Positions 7,223 through 14,171 of a DNA stretch of 17,747 nt are shown here, in pieces. The DNA lies in contig DASZZV010000375.1 of NCBI GenBank assembly GCA_035544835.1, positions 1 to 17,747 on the forward strand, read 5' to 3'. A model generated the notes under the pieces. That model saw nothing but the letters and a program-made list of their open reading frames with translations, did no database searches and had not been told where the DNA came from. Made by a program: the position numbers and the translations under genes. Position 1 is the first letter of the stretch. The number at the start of each line of letters is the position of its first letter. The stretch comes from DASZZV01 sp035544835 (GTDB lineage: Bacteria; Acidobacteriota; Thermoanaerobaculia; Gp7-AA8).

Positions 7223-7909
7223 ATGTCCTATATCGAGGCGCGAGGGCTGGGTAAGAGCTACGCCGGAGCGGCGATTCCGGTCGAGGTTTTCCACGGACTC
7301 GATCTCTCCATCGAGCGCGGCGAGATGCTGGCCGTGGTCGGTCCGTCGGGGATCGGCAAGTCGACGCTGCTCCATCTGCTGGGTGGTCTCGATCGGCCGG
7401 ATGGCGGAACGATCCGGATTGGCGACCGCGATCTGTCGGAAATGTCAAACGACGAGCTCGCAAGATTCCGCAACCGGAAGGTCGGATTCGTGTTTCAATT
7501 TCATCACCTGCTACCTGAGTTCAGCGCAGTGGAGAACGTTGCCATGCCCGGCTGGATTGGAAGAATTCCGAAGCAAGAGGCGTTGAATAAAGCGTCGAGC
7601 CTGCTGTCGGAGTTAGGGCTGTCCGGGCGCGCCGACCACTTTCCGAACCAACTGTCGGGAGGCGAGCAGCAGCGAGTGGCCATCGCTCGCGCCCTGCTCA
7701 CGGAGCCGGAGCTTCTGCTGGCTGACGAGCCAACGGGGAATCTCGACCTGGAAACGAGCGAACGTGTCTTCGATCTGATGAGGGCATGTCATGTGAAGCG
7801 GAACTTGAGTTCGGTGATTGTGACGCACAACCCCGATCTTGCTGCTCGATGCGATCGGGTCTTTGAGATGCAACAGAGAAACCCAGGGGACCATGTTCGA
7901 GAAATATAA
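7223..7909 (+). CDS. lolD: Lipoprotein-releasing ABC transporter ATPase LolD
   Basis: This 228-aa ATPase of the MacB/LolD class would energise release of lipoproteins from the inner membrane by LolC/LolE-type permeases. Visible motifs are Walker A GPSGIGKST (40-48), Q-loop FQ (91-92), signature LSGGEQQRVAIARAL (144-158), Walker B LLLADEPTGNLD (164-175) and the switch His202 in VTHNP. FQFHHLLPEFSAVENVAMP is typical of LolD rather than of FtsE or of phosphonate-type ATPases. The ATG at 7223 lacks a ribosome site and follows a perfect TATAAT, hinting at leaderless expression. No permease gene is adjacent, so its LolC/E partner must lie elsewhere. Its last 17 nt overlap the start of clpC, so the two are translated from one message. 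Confidence 0.9.
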   Translation: MSYIEARGLGKSYAGAAIPVEVFHGLDLSIERGEMLAVVGPSGIGKSTLLHLLGGLDRPDGGTIRIGDRDLSEMSNDELARFRNRKVGFVFQFHHLLPEFSAVENVAMPGWIGRIPKQEALNKASSLLSELGLSGRADHFPNQLSGGEQQRVAIARALLTEPELLLADEPTGNLDLETSERVFDLMRACHVKRNLSSVIVTHNPDLAARCDRVFEMQQRNPGDHVREI

Positions 7910-10325
7910 CGAGAAGGCGCGGCGGGCTCTATTTTTCGCACGATACGAGGCCTCGAAGCTCGGCTCCAGAGTCATCGAGTCCGAGCACATCCTCCTGGGA
8001 GTCCTGCGAGAGGGAGAGGAGATCATCAAGGAGATTTTTTCGCGGTTCAACGTAAAGCCCGAACAGATCCGCCGTGAGGTCGAGGGCGATCGTCTTTTCG
8101 TCGATCGCATCTCCTCGTCCGCGGAACTTCCTCTCTCCGAAGAATCGAAGAAAATTCTCGCCTACGCCTCGCACGAGGCTGAGTCGATGCTCCATCAGTA
8201 CGTAGGCACCGAACATCTGCTCATCGGCATCCTGCGCGTGGAGTCATCGACGGCGGCGCGGATCCTCACTGCTAAGGGACTCAACGTCTATGGCGTTCGC
8301 GAGGAGACCATCTCGATCCTAAAAGAGCGCGAGGCCGACAAGCAGAAAAAAGAGTTGCCGTTCCTCGCCGAGTACGCCCGCGATCTGACGCAGATGGCGC
8401 ATCAGGGGACGTTCGATCCGCTGATTGGTCGCGAAAAGGAAGTCGATCGGATCATTCAGATCCTGTCGCGTCGCACCAAGAACAACCCTATCCTGCTTGG
8501 CGAGCCGGGCGTCGGCAAGACTGCCATCGTGGAAGGGCTGGCTCAGCGCATCATCGAGGGAAACGTTCCGCTCTTTATCGCCAACAAGAGAATTCTGTCA
8601 CTCGATCTCTCCCTCATCGTGGCCGGCACCAAGTACCGCGGCCAGTTCGAGGAGCGGCTCAAGGGAATCATCAAAGAGCTCAAAGAGAACAACGACATCA
8701 TCATCTTCATCGATGAGATTCACTCGCTCATCGGAGCCGGCTCGGCGGAGGGCTCGCTGGACGCCGCCAACATCCTCAAACCGGCGCTGTCCCGCGGCGA
8801 GATTTCCTGTGTCGGGGCCACGACCATTCGCGAGTACCGTCGCTACATCGAAAAGGATCGCTCGCTGCTCCGCCGCTTCCAGGCCATCAACGTCGCCCCT
8901 CCCACCGAGGATGAGACGCTGCAGATCCTCGACGGGGTCAAGGAGCGCTACGAGTCGTTCCACAAGGTGAAGTACTCCGATCAGGCCATCCGCTCGGCGG
9001 TCTATCAGTCGAACCGTTACATCACCGATCGCTTTTTTCCCGACAAGGCCATCGACATCCTCGACGAGGCCGGGGCGAAGGTGAAGCTGCGTCGCGTCGC
9101 CGACACCCAGAACCTTCGCCGCCTCGAGGCCGAGGTCCGCTCCATCGTCAAGGAGATGAAAAAAGCCATCTCCGACAAGGACTTCGAGAAGGCCGTTTTC
9201 CTCCGCGAGCGTGAGATCGAGCTCAAAGAGGAGATCGAACGTTTCAAGCAGGAGCGGGAGAACGCCGGCGAAGAGGCCATGGAAGTCACGCAGAAGGACG
9301 TCGAGGAGATCATCTCGGCCTGGACCGACATCCCGGTGACATCGATCGAGGCTGATGAAGCGGCCAAGTTGATCAAGATGGAAGAGACGCTGATGCGTCG
9401 CATCGTCGGACAGAACCGCGCCATTCAGGCCATCTCTCGCGCCATCCGCCGCTCCCGTCTCGGTGTGGCCTCGCCGAACCGGCCCATGGGGTCGTTCATC
9501 TTCCTTGGATCGTCCGGCGTCGGAAAAACCGAGGTGGCACGGCGACTGGCTGAGTTCCTGTTTGGATCGAACAAGCACCTCATCCGTTTCGACATGTCCG
9601 AGTACATGGAGAAACACGCCGTCTCCAAGCTGATCGGTTCGCCTCCGGGATACGTCGGTCACGAGGAAGGTGGCCAGCTCACCGAGCGTGTTCGGCGGAA
9701 TCCGTACTCGGTGGTCCTGCTCGACGAGATCGAGAAGGCTCATCCCGACATCTCCAACATCCTGCTCCAGATTCTGGAAGATGGAATCCTGACCGACTCG
9801 ATTGGCAATCAGGTCGACTTTCGCAACACCCTCATCATCATGACCTCCAACCTCGGGACACGACATCTCGCCACCAAGGGGACGCTCGGTTTCCGTGACG
9901 CCGGCATTGAGGGTGGATTGAAGGACATCGAGAACGTGATCCTGACAGAGCTCAAGCGGGAGTTCTCGCCGGAATTCATCAACCGCATCGACGACGTGAT
10001 CATCTTCAATCCGCTCACCCGCGTGGAACTGAGCGAGATCTGCCGTCTGCTCATCGATGACGTCAATCGCGCTCTGCTCCACAAGGGCGTGCAGATCTCT
10101 GTCGATCAGGCCGTGGTCGAGTGGCTGCTCGGGAAAGCCGGCGAAGAGACCAACTCCGGCGCCCGGCCGCTGCGCCGCGCCATTCAACGATACCTCGAAG
10201 ACGAGCTGTCGGAATTCATGATCCGGCAGAAGGACATCCCTGAGCGGATCGAGTTCACCATGGTCGACGGCGTCGTCACGTTGATGACGGCCAGATCCGA
10301 CCTCATCGAACCGGCCGTCAACTGA
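7893..10325 (+). CDS. clpC: ATP-dependent Clp protease ATP-binding subunit ClpC
   Basis: The 810-aa Hsp100 unfoldase feeds proteins to the ClpP peptidase. Domains in order: double Clp N repeat (1-145), AAA1 with Walker A GEPGVGKT (203-210) and Walker B IIFIDE (270-275), a UVR-type linker (about 423-457), and AAA2 with Walker A GSSGVGKT (539-546) and Walker B VVLLDE (607-612). The short linker with UVR separates ClpC from ClpB. LGF at 665-667 fits the ClpP-docking loop, so it is a degradation-competent Clp and not a disaggregase. The start MFEKYNEKARRALFFAR is the family N terminus; aggggac precedes it. The start lies 17 nt inside lolD. No clpP gene or mcsAB adaptor operon is present here. Confidence 0.95.
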   Translation: MFEKYNEKARRALFFARYEASKLGSRVIESEHILLGVLREGEEIIKEIFSRFNVKPEQIRREVEGDRLFVDRISSSAELPLSEESKKILAYASHEAESMLHQYVGTEHLLIGILRVESSTAARILTAKGLNVYGVREETISILKEREADKQKKELPFLAEYARDLTQMAHQGTFDPLIGREKEVDRIIQILSRRTKNNPILLGEPGVGKTAIVEGLAQRIIEGNVPLFIANKRILSLDLSLIVAGTKYRGQFEERLKGIIKELKENNDIIIFIDEIHSLIGAGSAEGSLDAANILKPALSRGEISCVGATTIREYRRYIEKDRSLLRRFQAINVAPPTEDETLQILDGVKERYESFHKVKYSDQAIRSAVYQSNRYITDRFFPDKAIDILDEAGAKVKLRRVADTQNLRRLEAEVRSIVKEMKKAISDKDFEKAVFLREREIELKEEIERFKQERENAGEEAMEVTQKDVEEIISAWTDIPVTSIEADEAAKLIKMEETLMRRIVGQNRAIQAISRAIRRSRLGVASPNRPMGSFIFLGSSGVGKTEVARRLAEFLFGSNKHLIRFDMSEYMEKHAVSKLIGSPPGYVGHEEGGQLTERVRRNPYSVVLLDEIEKAHPDISNILLQILEDGILTDSIGNQVDFRNTLIIMTSNLGTRHLATKGTLGFRDAGIEGGLKDIENVILTELKREFSPEFINRIDDVIIFNPLTRVELSEICRLLIDDVNRALLHKGVQISVDQAVVEWLLGKAGEETNSGARPLRRAIQRYLEDELSEFMIRQKDIPERIEFTMVDGVVTLMTARSDLIEPAVN

Positions 10326-10336
10326 TTGACTTTGTG

Positions 10337-10588
10337 ATGCGGGCCGAAGACCTACGCGAGCTGGCTGGCCGTGACTGGAATTCTGTCGAGGAGCTCAAGG
10401 GCAGCTATTGGGCAACCCGTAAAGCCTCGATGACTCCTGCTGAGGCACTCACAATGGGCGATGATTTGAGGTGTTACGCCCGGGAAGTCCGCCCCGACTG
10501 GCCCTCAGAAAGCGAGCGCGCGGAAGATCTCGAGAGTCACGAGCGGGTTTCCCGAGGGTTGAGACTTGTCGTCGTCCCCGTTCGCTGA
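10337..10588 (+). CDS. Small hypothetical protein paired with a nucleotidyltransferase
   Basis: This 83-aa acidic, helical protein has no signal peptide or membrane span. It starts 11 nt after the clpC stop (a GTG at 10334 is an alternative) and its last 23 nt overlap the nucleotidyltransferase gene. Features include AEDLRELAGRDWNSVEELK, a YWATRK segment and VRPDWPSESERAEDLESH. By memory, small proteins with such W...YWA...VRPDWP patterns accompany DUF6036-type nucleotidyltransferases, but I cannot confirm this here. It may be the partner or antidote of the downstream enzyme. Function not known. Confidence 0.65.
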   Translation: MRAEDLRELAGRDWNSVEELKGSYWATRKASMTPAEALTMGDDLRCYAREVRPDWPSESERAEDLESHERVSRGLRLVVVPVR

Positions 10589-11120
10589 GGCTCTGTCCGC
10601 GGTTGTGGCCGCACTGGCCGGATATCGCTGGTATCTGTTCGGGGCACAGGCGGTGATGGTTTGGGGTCGGCCGCGGTTGACAGCCGACCTCGATGTCACC
10701 GTCGCCGTCGATCCCGCCGATGCTGGTTCGTTCATTACGCGCTTGCAGGCTTTCGGTTTTTCCGTGCGCCTTGAGGACCCTGCGGACTTCATTTTGCGAA
10801 CACGCGTGATACCGCTGGTGCACAGCGGGAGCGGCCTACCCGTTGATGTGATCCTCGCCGGGCCCGGACTGGAGGAACAGTTTCTTGAACGCGCCATCCT
10901 CGTATCGATTGGCGAGGTTGATGTTCCGGTGATCAGCCCCGAAGATCTGATTATCGCGAAGATTCTGGCCGGCCGGCCAAAAGACATCGAGGATGTTCGG
11001 GGAGTGATCGCCGAACGCGCAAGCGAGCTCGATTTCGAGCGGATTCTGTTGTTACTGGGTATGCTGGAAGATGCTCTGAGCCGGAACGATCTCGTTTCGG
11101 AGCTGCAACGTCTGCGTTGA
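10566..11120 (+). CDS. Nucleotidyltransferase of the Pol-beta superfamily (DUF6036/AbiEii-like)
   Basis: This 184-aa protein has the minimal nucleotidyltransferase pattern: YLFGAQAV (glycine motif at 26), LTADLDVTV with metal ligands Asp41 and Asp43, and a third acidic residue Asp94 in LPVDVILAG. ISPEDLIIAKILAGRPKDIEDV (split here about 123-144) matches the conserved Lys/Asp block of AbiEii-like enzymes. I use TTG 10566, since gaggg lies 7 nt upstream and the next in-frame ATG falls past the glycine motif. The family includes toxins that transfer nucleotides to tRNA or partner proteins; the substrate here is unknown. It overlaps the small upstream gene, suggesting a coupled pair, and it converges on the esterase gene with 18 nt between stops. 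Confidence 0.82.
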   Translation: MSSSPFAEALSAVVAALAGYRWYLFGAQAVMVWGRPRLTADLDVTVAVDPADAGSFITRLQAFGFSVRLEDPADFILRTRVIPLVHSGSGLPVDVILAGPGLEEQFLERAILVSIGEVDVPVISPEDLIIAKILAGRPKDIEDVRGVIAERASELDFERILLLLGMLEDALSRNDLVSELQRLR

Positions 11121-11138
11121 TGACCCGCTCCCTGGTCT

Positions 11139-12779
11139 TCAGTTCCGTACCCCGTGCCGGCGTGGCGGACGGCAGGCGGTCAGGGGCGGAGTCGGGAGCT
11201 CTCTCGCCAGCACCGTTGACAGGAAGGCGCAGTTCCCATTCTCCAATCCACTGGCTGTTGAGATCGGTGTGTCGAGAAACAGGTTGACGTCGTTGACCGG
11301 ATCGTACTCGCGCCAGTGCGAAACGACGCCGGCGTTCACCTCGCCGTTTCTGGCCAGGTTCGTCCAGTAGGTCATGATCTGTACAGAGAGGCTCATCTCT
11401 CCCGCGCTGGGGGTAACACCGCCGGCAACATCCTGCAGGGTGCCGAAGACAAAGCGGAGCTCTTCGCCATGGAATGCTTTGGGATCGGCCGAGCCCACGA
11501 GGGCGTGGGTAAAGTCGTAAAAGTAGAGATGACTCTGGAAGGGAGAGAGGATCTCCAGAGCCCTTCGAGTCGGGCAAACGTACACCAGGTCTCCGGCGAG
11601 CACATTTGCTGCCTGAGCCCAGCTCCCGCTTGTTTTCTGGTTGAACACTGCTTTCAGGGTTGCTAGACCTTTGTCACTGAGTCCGGGCTCGAGGCCGCGT
11701 ACGACCCGGTCGAAATCGGACTCTTTTGAGATCGTGGCGAGGTCGACAATCGAGGCCCCGTCATCCTTGTTCACGCCCATGATCATCGGAACGGCGTTGT
11801 GACGCCCGGAGGCAATCGAGCTGGCAGCACAATTCTGGAGCACGTATCCATCTACGTTCGGCATGTATTGAGAACCAGTTTGTCCCGGCAGCCGAGGCAC
11901 TATCGCCAGGACAAGGTCGGAAGCACTCCTCGACCGAAGGCAGGCGGCGCGGTCGGCGGTCACCTCGCACCCGAGGACGCTCGACAAAACCACTCCCTTT
12001 TTCTCTGCAGTTAGGATGAGAGGGTCGGGACTGGATAAGGGCTGCTCCTGAAACAGACTCGGTGCGCTCTCCACGATCGCGCGGTCGAACAGACCGGCGG
12101 CCAGCGGCGAGACAACGAGGCTGAACACGTCCGCCGCCCCCGAGGACTGGCCAAAGATGGTCACGTTCTCGGGATCGCCTCCGAAATTGCTGATGTTCTG
12201 TGAGACCCAGCGCAGAGCCGCGATCTGATCGAGGAGGCCGTAGTTGCCAGAGGAATGATGGGCGTTCTCCGCGGTCAGTGAGGGATGGGCCAGAAAACCC
12301 AGCGCACCGAGGCGGTAGTTGATGGTCACGACGACCACGAGCTTGTTTTTTGCGAGGTAGAAGCCGTTAAGAAGCCGACCGTTGCCAGCGATGTTGGTTG
12401 ACGAGCCGGTAACGTGATCAATGCCCTGGATGGAGAGCATGACCGGTCGGAGGGTGGAACCGGGCGGGGATGGAGCCCAGATATTCAGCGCCAGGCAATC
12501 TTCACTTCCGAACAGGCGATCGTTCACAATCTGGGGACAGACAGAGTGGAATGCGAGGGCATCAAGCGTGGAGCCGCGAGGCAGTGCTAGCTGTGGTTCT
12601 TTCCAGCGTAGATCTCCCACGGGTGGGGCGGCGTAGGGGATGCCTCGATAGATCGAGACCGATCCGCTGAGCTCACCGCGCACAGGACCTTCGGTCGTGT
12701 TCACCGGAGTGGTCAGTTGTTGTGCGCCGAGGGGTGCGGCGATTGAAATGAGAAAAGTAATCAGTAATTTTCGTGGCAT
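11139..12779 (-). CDS. Secreted type-B carboxylesterase-like protein, divergent active site
   Basis: This is a 546-aa alpha/beta hydrolase of the carboxylesterase/cholinesterase family, exported by a signal peptide (MPRKLLITFLISIAAPLGAQ). Family marks are YRGIPYAAPPVGDLRW (44-59), SEDCLALNIW (92-101), the nucleophile elbow FGQSSGAA with Ser212, and His437 in FHGEEL. Two departures stand out. The oxyanion-hole HGGGF motif is replaced by QGIDHV (118-123). The usual acidic Glu of NKDEG is Asp340 in NKDDG. Activity may therefore be altered or weak. I place the start at ATG 12779; an in-frame ATG at 12815 has a better gaagg site and would add 12 residues. Longer upstream extensions run across the osmC gene. 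It is divergent from osmC. Confidence 0.85.
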   Translation of the reverse strand: MPRKLLITFLISIAAPLGAQQLTTPVNTTEGPVRGELSGSVSIYRGIPYAAPPVGDLRWKEPQLALPRGSTLDALAFHSVCPQIVNDRLFGSEDCLALNIWAPSPPGSTLRPVMLSIQGIDHVTGSSTNIAGNGRLLNGFYLAKNKLVVVVTINYRLGALGFLAHPSLTAENAHHSSGNYGLLDQIAALRWVSQNISNFGGDPENVTIFGQSSGAADVFSLVVSPLAAGLFDRAIVESAPSLFQEQPLSSPDPLILTAEKKGVVLSSVLGCEVTADRAACLRSRSASDLVLAIVPRLPGQTGSQYMPNVDGYVLQNCAASSIASGRHNAVPMIMGVNKDDGASIVDLATISKESDFDRVVRGLEPGLSDKGLATLKAVFNQKTSGSWAQAANVLAGDLVYVCPTRRALEILSPFQSHLYFYDFTHALVGSADPKAFHGEELRFVFGTLQDVAGGVTPSAGEMSLSVQIMTYWTNLARNGEVNAGVVSHWREYDPVNDVNLFLDTPISTASGLENGNCAFLSTVLARELPTPPLTACRPPRRHGVRN

Positions 12780-12909
12780 TGGCCCGGCACCTGGCTGGAC
12801 ATTGTACCGCTCCATCACCGACACCTTCGGCGGGCTCGGGCGATAATATTTCGCTCGCAGTAAGAGTCGCCGTGGAAGACAACGCAGGATTCTTGCAGAG
12901 GTCGTGAGC
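12780..12909. promoter_or_regulatory. Divergent promoter region between esterase and osmC
   Basis: This 130-nt gap must carry promoters for both genes. The AT-rich word gataatatt (12842-12850) stands out in GC-rich surroundings. It reads as GATAAT on the plus strand and as AATATTATC on the minus strand, so it could serve as the -10 region for either gene. No good -35 box was seen. Confidence 0.3.
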
Positions 12910-13335
12910 ATGAAAAGAAAAGCATCGGCAGAATGGAAGGGTGACCTCAAGGAAGGAAAAGGTACGATCTCGACCGACAGCGGAGTGCTCGAGAACACGC
13001 AGTATTCGTTCAGCACGCGCTTCGAGGAGGGTAAAGGGACAAATCCCGAGGAGCTCATCGCGGCGGCACACGCGGGATGTTTCTCGATGGCGTTGTCCGG
13101 CCAGCTCGGCAATGCCGGGATTACGGCCGAGAGCATCCGCACCACGGCCGCGGTTACCCTGGAAAAAACCGAGGCGGGGTTCACGGTCACAGCGGTTCAC
13201 CTCGATGTGACGGCGAAGATTCTCGGCGGGAATCAGCAGGCCTTCGAGACGGCGGCGGCAAATGCGAAAGCGGGGTGTCCGATCTCCCGCCTCCTGAAGG
13301 CCGAGATCACCATGACGACGCATCTGGAAGCATAG
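12910..13335 (+). CDS. osmC: OsmC-type peroxiredoxin
   Basis: This 141-aa protein belongs to the OsmC/Ohr family of thiol peroxidases that reduce organic hydroperoxides. The two redox cysteines are present: Cys57 in AAAHAGCFSMAL and Cys123 in AGCPISRLL. The opening (MKRKASAEWKGDLKEGKGTIS) and the ETAAANAKAGCPIS helix are typical of OsmC rather than Ohr. ATG 12910 is preferred, with gagg 8 nt upstream; a GTG at 12904 would sit too close to that site. It stands alone, divergent from the esterase gene, and probably has its own promoter. Cytoplasmic, with no signal peptide. Confidence 0.93.
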   Translation: MKRKASAEWKGDLKEGKGTISTDSGVLENTQYSFSTRFEEGKGTNPEELIAAAHAGCFSMALSGQLGNAGITAESIRTTAAVTLEKTEAGFTVTAVHLDVTAKILGGNQQAFETAAANAKAGCPISRLLKAEITMTTHLEA

Positions 13336-13457
13336 GACTTCACTTTCGAAATCGCCTGCAGCGAGACTCGAGGGGAAGTCGCGGGTGTTGCCGCGAACGC
13401 CGGGACAGCCAGGAATGCGAGGGCTGCAAGGAGAGAACGGACCGGGTCTTTGTTCAT
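13336..13457 (-). pseudogene. Remnant: orphan signal peptide of a lost secreted-protein gene
   Basis: Reading from ATG 13457 on the minus strand gives MNKDPVRSLLAALAFLAVPA followed by FAATPATSPR. This is a textbook Sec signal peptide (KxxR n-region, hydrophobic core, AFA cleavage site). The frame then continues into the antisense of the osmC 3' end (to 13233), where codons no longer look like a protein. I read it as the 5' end of an exported-protein gene truncated when osmC or the tautomerase gene was placed here. A genuine small secreted peptide of about 74 aa overlapping osmC is a less likely alternative. Confidence 0.4.
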
Positions 13458-13484
13458 CAGCCCATCTACTCTATTCTTGCAGCC

Positions 13485-13868
13485 ATGCCATTGGTCAAAA
13501 TCTATCTCCGCTCTGGAAAAAACGAAGAATATCTACGCTCGATGAGTGAGGCTATTCACTCGGCGCTCGTCAGCGAGGCCGATGTGCCGGCCGACGATCG
13601 CTTCCAGGCGATCGTCGAGCTTCCCCACGATCGCCTCGTTCAGCACGCGACGTATGGCGGCGTGCTCCGGTCCAACGACCTGATCATCGTCGAGGTCACA
13701 CTCAATGTCGGTAGGACGGTCGAGATCAAAAAGAAGCTCTACGCAAGGATGGCCTCCAATCTCGAGAAGAACATCGGCTTGAGGTCGGACGACCTTCTGG
13801 TGTCGCTCGTGGAGGTTCAGAAAGAGAACTGGTCCTTTGGCAAAGGGGTCGCGACGTACGCCGACTGA
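13485..13868 (+). CDS. Tautomerase-family protein
   Basis: This 127-aa protein begins MPLVKIYLR, so Met removal would expose the catalytic N-terminal proline of the tautomerase superfamily. Length and pattern (DRFQAIVELPHDRL; LIIVEVTLNVGRTVEIKKKLYARM; DDLLVSLVEVQKENWSFGKG) match the Tautomerase_2 group (around 125 aa) rather than the 60-aa 4-oxalocrotonate tautomerases. Physiological substrate unknown. ATG 13485 is required by the Pro1 chemistry; no ribosome site precedes it. A TATTCT at 13472-13477 ends 7 nt upstream, with TTGTTC 16 bp before that, so this may be another leaderless gene. No cofactor motif or signal peptide is seen. Confidence 0.9.
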   Translation: MPLVKIYLRSGKNEEYLRSMSEAIHSALVSEADVPADDRFQAIVELPHDRLVQHATYGGVLRSNDLIIVEVTLNVGRTVEIKKKLYARMASNLEKNIGLRSDDLLVSLVEVQKENWSFGKGVATYAD

Positions 13869-13884
13869 GGGGCGAATGCGAACG

Positions 13885-14019
13885 GGAGTGGCGGCATCTC
13901 TGCCGCCTGGCCCGGCGGCGTCCCGCGCCGCCGCCCTCTAACATCGCGCAGCCTGGCTGGTGCCAGCAGAACGGCGGCGCGGGACGCCGCCGAGCCAGGC
14001 GACAGGATGTCGCCACTCC
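13885..14019. repeat. Large REP/MITE-like inverted repeat upstream of bamA
   Basis: Core arms 13905-13933 and 13972-14000 (29 bp, one mismatch) include a perfect 21-bp block (13913-13933 / 13972-13992). Outer arms ggagtggcggcatc (13885-13898) and gatgtcgccactcc (14006-14019) pair with one mismatch. The 38-nt loop holds a small hairpin, ctggctggtgccag. The ggcggcatc...tgccgcc motif recurs at 5937-5957. No transposase is near and no coding is recognised. It lies in the 303-nt gap between the tautomerase gene and bamA. Confidence 0.8.
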
Positions 14020-14171
14020 GAATGTCCGGGTATCGGCCTGTTTTCAGGAAAATAAGTCGCAAACAGCCGCCTCTGTTAGAATTCAGGCCGTTTTTCTGCT
14101 GTTCCGACGATCCGCGACCGAAACCAACTCCCCCGTCGCGCGTCCCAAGGGAGAGGTTCTCCGCAAACCTT

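Noticed and set aside
8598..10187. 529-codon open frame on the minus strand across clpC
   Set aside because: It is exactly antisense to the clpC coding region, with unnatural composition (Asp/Val/Leu/Gly runs) and no recognisable motif; a product of GC-rich third-position bias.
12780..13190. N-terminal extension of the esterase by 137 residues
   Set aside because: It would read antisense through osmC, and a clean signal peptide begins at ATG 12779.
14007..14171. Upstream start for bamA at 14007
   Set aside because: It lies in the palindromic repeat and would put 55 residues in front of a clear signal peptide.
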